From Bactericera cockerelli (lineage: Eukaryota; Arthropoda; Insecta; Hemiptera; Triozidae): a stretch of 64,000 nt of DNA. Below, piece by piece: positions 45,465 through 55,784 of the stretch. The notes under the pieces are model-generated. The model saw nothing but the letters and a program-made list of their open reading frames with translations, made no database searches and was not told the DNA's origin. The stretch's first letter is position 1, and every line of letters begins with the position of its first letter. Location of the stretch: the NCBI GenBank assembly GCA_024516035.1, contig CM044955.1, positions 51,927,872 through 51,991,871 of the forward strand, read 5' to 3'. The translations under genes and the position numbers were made by a program.

Positions 45465-46630
45465 TGTTCTAGTACAGTTCTATTACACAACACATTTCAT
45501 TCTTAGCTCTTTTAATACTAAAATAGCGAGGAAAATTCTACCCCTAATTCAATTACGGTGCACTAATTTTTCATTTTAATTCATAACTTTAAAGCACATT
45601 TTCATAAAATGACATGTAAGGATGTCATAAAGTTTTTAATGACATTTTATGTCAACAAGTTTACTACGCTCTTGCTTTCTATTTTTGCTTAATAGTCCAG
45701 TCGACAGGTTGGTTCTTAATTTAATGGAAAAAGGACAGCAGTCAGGGAAACTTGAGATATTGTTCAAGGATGGCGGAACTCTCCTCTTAAATTCCTCTAG
45801 GCTCAAATAGAGACAAACGAGAATTTATTTAATGAACAGAGGATAAAAAAATTGCGAAAAAATCATATTTATATGGAAAAAATAGTAATATTTCTAATAC
45901 AAAACAAAATAATACGTAAAATATTTTATGTAGCATGTTGTAGAGAACAGAGTTGTCAAATTCCAAAATTTATAGTTTCCATGCAGACATTCAATTTACA
46001 ACAAAAATTAATAATATATTTTTTCGTGAATGATGCCATAATCAAAATATGGCATTCACTTATATATTTTTACAAAATATAGATGCATCTTTGTTGGTAA
46101 CAGCTGAAATAAAGGACTGCCTCCACGGAATGAACATAATTGAATAAACAAATTAATATACTTCCGATATATCCTACAGATATATACTCTAACGTTACAG
46201 CCAACTTTTGCAAAGGCCATCCACCTACACTCCGAGGAGTGTCCAGTACATTATAGTGGTTACACCTGTTCCCCTAATTAATTGCCGTGTATATTAGTGT
46301 GCTTTAATTAAAATTTCTCAGCTCCACTTCCCTCCTCCACACCTCCACGTGTTCATATGCCATGTTTTTCATACCAATTATAAACTCGCAAAAAAAGTTT
46401 GAAAGTTTTTATTGTTGAAATTTGAAATCCAGAAAGTTGAAACTTTGAATGTGTGGTGGAATTTGCTGCGCTCGTTAATTGAACAGACGTGATGGCGTCA
46501 TGAGGGCTTAGAGGAGGTTTGGATCAAATGGATTAGGAAAAATAGGTGGAGTTTGCTGGTTCGTATCCCACCGGTGTCTAAAATACCAGACTAATGTTCA
46601 ACCACTTCATTTGCCAATGAAAAGTTTCAA
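45465..46630. other. AT-rich DNA without recognised features
   Basis: A Lys/Ile/Phe-rich frame at 45852-46082 shows no domain and is compositional. Confidence 0.45.
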
Positions 46631-46634
46631 AGTT

Positions 46635-46755
46635 ATCATTTTTGTGTTAATCACAATAATTAATCAAAATCGCTTTACTAAATTATTACCGAACTTGAGA
46701 CTTGAACCACCGACCCCCAGGTTACAAGTCCGTAGGTTACACCGACCTCCAGGTT
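46635..46755 (-). repeat. tRNA-derived SINE, family S2
   Basis: Minus strand: GACTTGTAACCTGGGGGTCG, GGTGGTTCAAGTCTCAAGTT, AGCGATTTTGATTAATTATT and AACACAAAAATGATA. The B-box half is partly duplicated toward 46760. Confidence 0.6.
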
Positions 46756-47079
46756 ACAAATCTGAGTTCGGTTTCAGCTGCTAATGTATGTTTTGTAATT
46801 GACCCCCAGAACAAGCACAAGTCCATACAAGACTGGCTTTGTTTCCAAAATACACACTGCTTAGTTAATATAAACGTGTTTCTACGGGAAAATTGTAAAT
46901 TTATAAACAGAACGTTACAAAAGAGCTAATACATACATAAAGGTTTCAAACAATAACTGTACCCTGAGGTGCCATAATAAACTATTTATAACCACCGGTA
47001 CCCATACAAAAGCTATTGGTGGATGCAATTATTTTGCCGTGCAAACCTGGCAGGCTGGCAGGAAGGGATGAAAGAATTA

Positions 47080-47276
47080 GGGGAGAGAGTTTAGTAGAGA
47101 GCAGAGAGGGAGACTTGGGGATGAATAGGCAATAGAGACGTAGAACGAGAGATGTAGATAGAAAGAGAGGAAAAGGAGGGGTCTAAAAGGAAGAAAAGAG
47201 AGACAGAGAGAATTAAAAGAATAATATGTAGAAGAGAGAAAGAAAAAGAGGGAACGAGACACTGATACAGGAATAG

Positions 47277-47316
<40 letters not shown>

Positions 47317-47345
47317 CAGGAAGAGGGAAGAAGAGGGGGGGGTAG
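47080..47345 (+). repeat. GA-rich tract with (GA)n core
   Basis: Includes 17 or so GA dinucleotides at 47281-47314. Minus-strand Ser/Leu/Phe frames are artefacts. Confidence 0.85.
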
Positions 47346-47529
47346 AGAGGTTATAGGACTGTCAGGCACAGAAGTACTTCAGTATTTATGACCCAAACAA
47401 GAGTCAAAACCTAGTGACCCCGTGATTGTGACTACTATTTTACTGTGTTGTATATTTTTTATGCGATTTTTTGCGCTAAACGGTTTCTAGCATTGGATGT
47501 CTCTTATACATATAACTCAGATCAACTTC

Positions 47530-47690
47530 ACCATTCACCAAGTCTTGGTTGGCCCTAAAAAAACCAACATCACGAGGATTCAAAGTTCACCTCTTGTATT
47601 TATGGTGCCACTGGCGTTGGCAGAAGATCCCACGGGTGTGGTGACCATCAATCATCAAACTTTTTACCTACCTAGGTACATTCTACTCAA
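47530..47690 (-). repeat. 5S-type SINE fragment
   Basis: CCAAGTCTTGGTTGGCCCTA, CCAACATCACGAGGATTCAA and GGTGCCACTGGCG in the order of the 5S-headed SINE, with an internal deletion. Confidence 0.45.
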
Positions 47691-47710
47691 CACACGTCCA
47701 AAATCTCTCA

Positions 47711-47913
47711 TGCTCGGTTCTACGTATCTTGAAAAACACGAAACTGGGGATTGGGAATTAGCGGTAGTGCAGTAAAATCGGGAGTTTTGCTCGCCGAATC
47801 GAGGTGGAGTATTTGTTGTAATATATGCCTAAAGCGTATATTACAAAAAATTACGGTGAAAAAAAAATCCCAATCCCCGGTTTCGTGTTTTTCAAGATCC
47901 GTAGAACCGAGCA
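47711..47913. mobile_element. 203-bp MITE with 46-bp inverted repeats
   Basis: Left TGCTCGGTTCTACGTATCTT and AAAAACACGAAACTGGGGAT mirror the right end with three or so mismatches. TCA lies on both sides (47708-47710, 47914-47916), a possible 3-bp target duplication. Inner AATATATGC/GCGTATATT adds a small hairpin. Superfamily not identified. Confidence 0.7.
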
Positions 47914-47916
47914 TCA

Positions 47917-48060
47917 GTGAGTCCAAGAATAGTCAGCATCACGAGGATTTGAATAGTCAACCATCCAAATTCCAAATCTTTGCTTAACTTCAGTGACAAA
48001 TTGAGGTGTAGACTGTGGGTATTCAACGTAGGTACCATTGACGCTGGATTCTTGTGCTTT
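47917..48060 (-). repeat. 5S rRNA-derived SINE fragment
   Basis: Minus strand: AATGGTACCTACGTTGAATA, CACTGAAGTTAAGCAAAGAT, TTTGGATGGTTGACTATTCA and CTCGTGATGCTGACTATTCT. Confidence 0.6.
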
Positions 48061-48340
48061 TATTTTTCTTGAAAATGTGATAACTTTTGCAAAGTCAGAA
48101 CGTGTTAAGCGGAGCTGAGGTATGAAAACTCAAGGTGATTCCCATTGGAATAGAATATGCAAAGTTTACAAACATTCCATTACCTTGGGTTTTTGGAGCT
48201 GCTCAGTTTGTGAAAACTAAAACTCCATTGTGGTGACTTTGTTTTGGAGGGGACGATCTTGCATAAATTTCCTCTGAGGTTTCGCCGGCGTCCCATCCAC
48301 TAAGAACTTTTCTATCCACAAGAGGTGTTACACGTCCACG

Positions 48341-48356
48341 GGGGGGGGGGGGGGGG
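48341..48356 (+). repeat. poly(G) run
   Basis: Sixteen or so consecutive G followed by TGTT. Confidence 0.9.
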
Positions 48357-48989
48357 TGTTCCCATCCAGTGGAGCAGGGGAGATGTTTCACACCGGGACT
48401 CAATCAGTGCATGACTTCTTCAAGGTTTATTTGACTTGGAAACAAGTTGGTGGTGGTGGGTTTTGAGTCACAACTTGGTGGAGTAAGGACTCAAGGAGGG
48501 TAGGTAGGGATACCTTAGCATCCCTGGATATTGCATATTGCAATAATGGTGGATATTGCAGATTTTTTGAGGGCCAATAGTAGAAGAAACGAAAATAGGT
48601 AGTAGGAATTTTAGGGAGATTAAGGTTTACATTTAGTTTTGTTTATTTTTCTTCATTAAAATTCTTTTCAAACGAAATATAAATTAAATTTATAGCTATA
48701 AAGTCTAGCGTCAGACAAACAAGTATGCTTGGTAATATTGAGGAACCCGGTAGCTCTCCGCCCCGCCAAGTCAAAAGTAACACTTATACAACACAACTCT
48801 CAAGAAACATGGTGCAAATTTGCAAAATAATATTCAACTTGTTCATAGGGTAGAACTAATTTGCAACAGTTTTTGACAGTGATGTTACAAGTTTCAGTTC
48901 TTTAGTTCTTTGTATTGCGGATTTGCTGGGTACTCTAAAAACTAGATGAAAATATAATTATACAATACTGACTTTATATTTTAAAGTTG

Positions 48990-49070
48990 AGTCACCTTTT
49001 GTATGGAAAATTTCCATACAAAAGGTGACTATGATTTCAACTATTTCCATTGGAAATAGTTGAAATCATA
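48990..49070. repeat. two abutting perfect 41-nt palindromes
   Basis: 48990-49030 (AGTCACCTTTTGTATGGAAA, centre A, then its inverse) and 49030-49070 (TATGATTTCAACTATTTCCA, centre T, then its inverse). Each has 20-nt perfect arms around one central base, and they share base 49030. A weaker palindrome ACTTTATATTTTAAAGT is at 48971-48987. Confidence 0.95.
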
Positions 49071-49522
49071 CAATATTTATCTTAAAACCAATGAAGAATT
49101 TAATTAGTGGGATCTTGGCTTTCAAAAAGAGGCTTGTCATTATCAACACAAAATACAAGTAAAATAATTATTTCGAAATAATTTTTAATTTTATATTATA
49201 AACATGAAAGAGATAAGTGAAAGTGAGAAGTTTAAAAGTAAAACATGACACAAGCCAAAAAAATATCATAAATATATTTTTTAGAAAAAGAATTAATACG
49301 TGATAAAGAATTTCGAGTTGGGCAAGACAAATAATCAGATAGGAAGTGAGGATAGGTTTGGGGAAGGAAAATTTAGCTCCTGAGAGTGCAGGAACATCAG
49401 GTTCGAATTCTCCAACTTCCTGGTAGAAACAGGCCGGGAGTCTTTGTATCCTGTCAAAACCTCCTTCTGGTGTGTCCTTGCTCCTTCTTCTCCCTCTTTT
49501 TCTTTATTCTTCTCAACTTATT

Positions 49523-49655
49523 TTTTTATAAACATTTGGATCAAGCTTTATTTACATCTTTTATATACAATGAACATAGTAACAAGTTAGAAATAAATAT
49601 AAACAAAGCCTGATCAAGGGTGGTGATAATGCCTTCGGCATTCTCTTCCATTCTC
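49523..49655 (-). mobile_element. LINE family 2, 5'-truncated 3' end
   Basis: Minus strand: GAATGGAAGAGAATGCCGAA, GGCATTATCACCACCCTTGA, AT-rich UTR and TAAATAAAGCTTGATCC. Stem-loop at 49628-49642. Confidence 0.65.
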
Positions 49656-49741
49656 AACTTCGGCTTCTGATCTTAATTTTCCGTTCTCCTCTCTTCCTCC
49701 TCACCCTCCTTATTCTTCTTATCTTTCACCTCTTCCTCTTA

Positions 49742-49961
49742 GGGTGGTATGCAGAGTCCTCACTGTAGGGACGCCAGGGTCATTTGTCCCTTCAGCTGAT
49801 TTTGTTATTTAGAGACAGTTGTTTAAAGCGTCTGTGCGCATGTGCATTCAGATGTTTCTTTAATAAATAATTGTCAAGGTCGAAGTATTCCCTATAGCAA
49901 GCTCGGGACCACCCTACAGTGAACCCTATAGGGATTACAAAATCGTCTCTGCATACCAGCC
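49742..49961. mobile_element. 220-bp PIF/Harbinger-like MITE
   Basis: Ends GGGTGGTATGCAGAGTC and the inverse of GGCTGGTATGCAGAGAC are flanked by TTA on both sides (49739-49741, 49962-49964), the TWA target preference of PIF/Harbinger. No coding capacity. Confidence 0.7.
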
Positions 49962-50186
49962 TTAATGTTCTTTATTGTTCTTTATTCTTCTCATGTATCA
50001 CCTCCTTCTCCTCCTCCTCTTTTTTCTCTCATTCTTTCTACCTTTTTTTGCTCATCTTGCCTCTCCTAATTATCCGCCTTCTCCTCAACTCTCTCTAATT
50101 ATCCCTATTTGTCTCCCACTCTTTCTCTAATACTCTCTTCATTTCCTTTTCCTTCTTGTCTCTCCTTCCTTATCTTAAAGAGAATA

Positions 50187-50395
50187 CCATGTGCATTGGT
50201 AGTCAAGTAGTTAAGTCGCTAAGTCTGGTATCCGTAGGTTCAAATCCCAACAAATGCATGAATGTTTCCTCATAAATTTGAGTATGTGACCAGATTATAA
50301 TAAGACTTTGAAGGTTAAGTTGTAGAAAATACTTTGATCATTAACCTCGCATGGTGTTTACCTTCCACTAAAGAGTATTGCATTATAATTAATCT
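50187..50395 (+). repeat. tRNA-derived SINE, family S1, diverged
   Basis: GTGCATTGGTAGTCAAGTAG, CGTAGGTTCAAATCCCAACA, CATTAACCTCGCATGGTG. The 3' stem-loop is damaged (AATACTTTGATCATT). Confidence 0.7.
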
Positions 50396-50979
50396 ATTGT
50401 GATACAAGTAGCGTATAGATCGGTCAGTTTGAATCCCAGCCAATCAATTAATTTTGTCCCTTTTATTTTAGACTTTGACCACATACCTAATACTGGTAAC
50501 GCGTCCCATTGTTTTGGTCCTAATTGGGTGGTAGAAATAATTGTTTGTTATTATTTTCTTCTTTTTTTCCCCTTCTCTTGTTTTCCACTCATGTAATACA
50601 AAACCCTGTTCTCCAATGTCTCCCACTCCATTTACTTCTCATCTCCTCCGCCTTATCTTCCCAAGTGTCCTTTCCATCTTTTTCTTTCTATTCTTCGTCT
50701 TTTTATCTTCATCGAGAAAAAAAAATCCGCCAAAGTATTCGAGATACTCAAGTTGCTACTACAAATTCCACCTCCATTCGATAACCTAAAAAAATTCCGG
50801 TACAAAATAAGAGATATAGAGTAACACAGAGTTCCACATCCTTCGCATTCACCTCCAGCATTCACCTCCACCTACCACCTCCGCAAGATAAGAAAAGACA
50901 TCCTGTGTGTGACAGAGAGACGAAACTCTTATCTTTTTCTCCGGAGATAACTTTCAATTTGTTACCAGGGGATTGAATG

Positions 50980-51700
50980 AGGGAGAGAGAGAGAGCGAGA
51001 GAGAGCGAGAGAGATCGGAAGTGTAAGAAGCAGAAGTTATGAGGGAAAGAGAAAGAGGGAATGAGAAGAAGCGAAAGAGGCAGATTATATGAGAGAAAGC
51101 GAGAGAGAGAAGAAGAATGAAGTCAAAAAGGCAGAGTGTATGAGAGAAACAGAGAGAGAGAGAAAGAGAATGAAGTCAAGGAGAGAGAAAAAGTGAATGA
51201 AGTCAAAATGGTAGAGGGTATGAGAAAAAAAAGAGAGAGAGAATGAAGTGAAAGAGGCAGAGTATATAAAAGAAAGAGACAGAGAAAAAGAAAGGCAGAA
51301 TATATGAGAGAAAAAGAGAGAGAGAGAATGAAGTGAAAGAGGCAGAGTATATGAGAGAAAAAGAGAAAGAGAGAATGAAGTGAAAAAGGCAGAGTATATG
51401 AGAGAAAAAGAGAGAGAGAGAATGAAGTGAAAGAGGCAGAGTATATGAGAGAAAAAGAGAAAGAGAGAATGAAGTGAAAAAGGCAGAGTATATGAGAGAA
51501 AAAGAGAGAGAGAATGAAGAGAAAGAGGCAGAGTATATAAGAGAAAGCTGAGAAAGAGACAGAAAAAAAGAGAGGCAGAGTGTATGACAGAAAGAGAGGG
51601 AGAGATAATGAAGTCAAAGAGACAGAGTGTATAAGAGAAAGGGAGAGAAAATATAGGAATCTACAGAGACGAAAGAGACACATTATGTAAATATTGAAAA
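50980..51700 (+). repeat. 47-bp GA-rich minisatellite
   Basis: Unit GAATGAAGTGAAAGAGGCAG, AGTATATGAGAGAAAAAGAG plus AAAGAGA. Starts at 51327, 51374, 51421 and 51468 give an exact 47-bp period in the core, flanked by decayed units. The 238-residue minus-strand frame (Ser/Leu/Phe repeats) is an artefact. Confidence 0.85.
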
Positions 51701-52150
51701 GGATGAGGGCAGAGAATGAGTGAGAAAAATATGGATTCACGACATAGAAGAACAATATTGATACAGAATGAGTGAGATAATGGAAGAGTGTGTGGGAGAC
51801 ATAAAGAAATAGGAAGACAGAAAGATGATGAGGAGACAAAAATAAGAGTGGGAAGACTGGGTGGGGAGGAAAAGGAGTTATATGTATTTTTTCTTGGGAT
51901 TTCTTATCATATTCAGAGGAAATATAGATATTATTGTGTTTTGACGTTACTGTTGTGAGCTGGAAGCTGTGACTATTTTATAGCGTCATACATTACTATC
52001 TCAGAGATATTGAAACATAATAATAATATTTAAATAAAAAAGTTGTATAAATAAGAGTACGTAGGGACAATGTACAATTTGTACATGACTGTGATAAAGT
52101 AAAGTAGTAAACTTTTAGAAAACCCTTCAGTATAGAGATAGTAGGTACAT

Positions 52151-52465
52151 GACATATCCACGTGTCTTATATCAGATACTTTTTCTCTTATTTATTGCTG
52201 GTAGAACAAAAATGCCATATCCACGTGTCTTATATCAGATCTTATTTCTCTTATTTATTGTTGGTAGAACAAGAATGACATATCCACGTGTCTTATATCA
52301 GATCCTATTTATCTTATTTATTGCTGGTAGAACAAGACTGGCATATCCACGTGTCTTATATCAGATACTATTTCTTTTATTTATTCCTGGAAGAACAAAA
52401 ATACCATATCCAAGTGTCTTATATCAGATACTATTTCTTTTATCTAATGCTATCTATCTCTCCAC
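52151..52465 (+). repeat. 63-bp minisatellite, five units
   Basis: CATATCCACGTGTCTTATAT, CAGATACTATTTCTTTTATT and TATTGCTGGTAGAACAAAAATG at starts 52151, 52214, 52277, 52340 and 52403. Because 63 is divisible by three, one frame stays open as a 21-residue repeat (YPRVLYQILFLLFIAGRT). I do not regard it as a gene: start and end coincide with the array and there is no flanking coding signal. Confidence 0.85.
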
Positions 52466-52469
52466 TTGA

Positions 52470-53445
52470 TGTAATTAAAACGTTTCGGTTCCAAGTGGGG
52501 TATGCTATCAGGAAAGGTGGGTTTTTAATGGATGGTTTTGCAAGGGAAATCATCATAATTCCGTCTTCAAGAAAAAGAGAGGGCTATTGGTGATAAAAAT
52601 GAAGTGTGTAGGCAAGGAATTATTGGGATCACAATAATGTGTATTCTCAATAATATGCAATCTTTTCCCTCCTATTTCATAAAAGAAAAAATCTAATAAA
52701 TAGTATAGGAAAAAGACAAAAGACAACACGTAGGTAGAATGAACTGTGCACTCACCAGCACTAAAGGTTACGACTGAAAAAGAAGTGAAAAGTCAGCATA
52801 TAAAACTCAGGCAAAAAGCTTTCATCCAAAGCTTGTGTGGGGCTCAGCGCAACACGTGTCCTTAATACCATTCCGTTTTTTCCTGGCCTGAGCTTTCCAT
52901 GTACTTATTTCCTGGCCCGAGTTTTCCATGTACTTATGAATGTTAATGCCATTTCTGTTTGTTTTTCCTGGTACATCCTTTCTTATATCTTGTCTTCTAG
53001 GAATGGTTTTCTGTTTGGTATTACAACGTAGGTATTATTCCATCATTGTTATCAAAGTTCCTTTCGCCACATTAGGTTGTTTTTCTTTATCTTAGTTCAC
53101 CCGTTCTCGTATTCCGTCATCTTGGAATAATTTTTTGTTGTTTGTTTTGTTATTTAATCACATTATTATCAGTACAAACATCATCATTAATATAAAAATT
53201 TCATTTCCCACGTGTCTAAAAAACATATGGTAATGCCATTAGATTGCTTTTCTTTTCCTAGAATTATTTCCTGTAGGCATTGTAGTGTTACATAAAACTC
53301 TTATCACCACCATCACATCGTCACTAGCTTTCAATGAAATTCGCAACATACATAGTAGGTATAAACTCTATTGTTATTCTATTCTTGTTATTTCTATTTC
53401 ACCTCTGTTCTCATGTACTGTCTTCTTGGAATGATTTTCTGTTGT
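52470..53445. other. AT-rich DNA without recognised genes
   Basis: Contains only a 29-bp direct duplication (TTTCCTGGCCTGAGCTTTCC / CATGTACTTAT) at 52877-52935. Confidence 0.45.
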
Positions 53446-53449
53446 TTAC

Positions 53450-53505
53450 TCAGATTATGAGTCCACCGCCTAATCGATCGAGCTACTGAGGTCGGTTGTT
53501 CTTTC
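53450..53505 (-). repeat. S2 SINE head fragment
   Basis: Minus strand: ACCGACCTCAGTAGCTCGAT, CGATTAGGCGGTGGACTCAT. Confidence 0.55.
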
Positions 53506-53872
53506 TAGTATTTTTCATCAAATCTATCATTTTACAGGATCTTTTTGTTTTCATTTTTCTTCAGGTTTTATAATGTAAATATAATTCTCACCATGATTAT
53601 CAAATTTTCATTTGCCACATGCATGCATGTTAGGACCATCAGTTTAACTCTCGTGGATAATCATCATTTCTGCACTTTCTAAACATAATTATTTATGTTT
53701 TTCTGTTCTGTTTCTTTGGTTTTTATTAGTGCCAATGTCATCGTCATTATCATTGATGCAATTGCTTTACTGTACATTGAAAATGTTATTAACATCAGTT
53801 ACTCTGCCTGGGTCATTCTCATTCAACTAAAGGATAAAGGCATTGCTTTGTCGTAATAGCAATATGTTTCTA

Positions 53873-54110
53873 TCATTTGCCATTCTCTTTAGTTGACAGT
53901 AAGATGGTGTATGTGGTAGACCTCTTTTCTATAATTTTTCCTTCCAAAATATCACAAATAAAGTTGTTGTGTCTAATTAGATGTCCCATCCCCATCAGTT
54001 TTATTTTTCGTTTCATTATGTTATTCATTATTGATATTTTCTCTTTTACCTCCTGAAGTACTATCTTCTTTAATTTTTTCTCAATCCATGATGGTTTGGA
54101 CATTTTTCCT
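53873..54110 (-). pseudogene. LINE reverse transcriptase, C-terminal remnant
   Basis: Minus frame with KRKIKLMGMGHLIRHNNFIC and DILEGKIIEKRSTTY. The G-H-x-x-R-H-x-x-x-I-x-x-I-L-E-G-K-I-x-G/E-K-R sequence is the usual segment before the R-G-R-P motif at the end of LINE polyproteins. Only about 75 residues remain, and the motif after KR is degraded. Confidence 0.6.
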
Positions 54111-54849
54111 CCCTAGGTATTGTTTTTATTCTTTTATTTTGCATACTATGAATGTTTTTCTTTGGTTTTATCTATTAAAAAAAAAAAAATATTCTTCATA
54201 ATATTATGTTAAACGAATTAAATAATGTCAGTTTTTTTCTTCCAGCTTTTATCTTATCTCTTAATTTACTCTATCCTCTGGAAATACTTTTCATGTTCTT
54301 TTTTAACTCATTATTACCATGTGCATATTCTCTTACTACGTTTAAGGTTTATCCTACTTTCAGTACAATATTTGTCCTCCCGCAGGCATTATGAGTAAAA
54401 AATAATTGTGTTTAAAAAATGGCATGACACATTTTGTTCCCAGAAATAAATGTCTGCTTTTATTTTATACGTTGCGTTTTTAACATGCTAATAGTTTCTA
54501 AATTTATTCTTTTCTATTAATTTTCCAAACTTGAAAACCTGATTGGTGCGGAGCACTGCGTAGTCCTGCAATTAATTACCCAGAGAGAAAACTTACACAT
54601 ACATATTATAAATATTCTGTTAAAAGATCTACTTTACAAATATACTGGTGCTTTAACTTGCTTTAAAACACTGAGCTTTTCATAGATTTCTTCTTCTTGA
54701 TCTTCATTGAAGTTTTCTATTTGGTGGATATAATGTTTTTTTTTTTCGTACTAGGTATACGGTATTTTTTTTAATTACGAAACGAGAATTTTTGGGTTAC
54801 TTCAAACTTCAGTTACATCGAAGTAGTAAATTAATTACATTATTGTCTC

Positions 54850-54878
54850 AAAAAAAAAAAAAAAAAAAAAAAAAAAAC
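54850..54878 (+). repeat. poly(A) run
   Basis: About 29 A. No SINE or LINE body recognised immediately upstream. Confidence 0.9.
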
Positions 54879-54995
54879 CAAAACCAAAAGTATCGATTCA
54901 TTTAACGAAAAATACGCTTTAGAAATCAAACCTACAACTCTCAACTCTTCAGTCACCTGTTACACGCGCTCGTAAACGATTGCTCTACTTTCCAA

Positions 54996-55235
54996 TCACA
55001 ACAGTGGAGGGGGAGGAAAAGAGGGGGAGGATATTCCGCCTAGCTTTAGCATTTCCAGTAAAGGCTCAAAGTTCACCATTTGACCTTTGGGTGGAGTGGC
55101 CTCAAAATAGTCACGAGGTGTGAAATGGCGTGCCAAGGCTTCATTTTTGTCCCCACTTCGACCACTCCAACCTCCTTGATAGTACCACACCCCCCTCCAT
55201 CCCTGTGCAACCTCATCGTAATAAATAGATCTCAT
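54996..55235 (-). CDS. unidentified GC-richer open frame, possible exon or relic
   Basis: Minus frame with YYDEVAQGWRGVWYYQGGWS, ARHFTPRDYFEATPPKGQMV and NFEPLLEMLKLGGISSPS. Unlike the low-complexity frames of the window it uses all amino acids, is rich in W, Y and G, and sits in DNA more GC-rich than its surroundings. I do not recognise the family. It could be a relic of a mobile element, an exon of a gene on the minus strand, or chance. No convincing splice acceptor was identified and the C-terminal proline run is encoded by a G-rich tract. Confidence 0.3.
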   Translation of the reverse strand: MRSIYYDEVAQGWRGVWYYQGGWSGRSGDKNEALARHFTPRDYFEATPPKGQMVNFEPLLEMLKLGGISSPSFPPPPLL

Positions 55236-55784
55236 TTCAATATAGATTATTTATTTTGAGCTTCTGTGGGTCAATTTGATGATAGTTTTTGCTTTCTTTC
55301 GAGCCCATTAATTTATTTGCCTTTCAAAAGGATAAAAAGACCGTAAAATTATAGAACTATTCCTGTTAAAAGTAGGTATTGGTTAGTGGATTTATATTTT
55401 CCTATACACGCAGGTACCATCGATGGTATAGTAAAGTTATTTTTAGAATATTGATGATTGATGATAATCATAGCCAGGTACCCGTATAATTTATGCATTA
55501 TTCATACATTTTTAATGTTTTTAACTCAATTTCATATTTATATTTTGATCCATTGAAATGTACTCTCCCTTTTAAACACATTATTTTGTTATTATACATG
55601 TACATTTATTTTTATAAAATAGATAATCCAATCAAATTATCCATGTATTTTCCACGTGGTCCACATTTATAATTTCCTTCGGGAAAATCCCTAGTTATTT
55701 CCCTTGTGTATTTCTCTATCCTTCATTCCCCTAGCTATGCCATCTCCACATATCTCTTGCACAATATCCTTCTACATATCCTTC

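Noticed and set aside
45852..46082. Possible small Lys/Ile-rich protein
   Set aside because: Composition follows the AT-rich DNA, and there is no motif or splice context.
51123..51839. 238-codon Ser/Leu/Phe frame on the minus strand
   Set aside because: Product of a GA-rich 47-bp tandem repeat.
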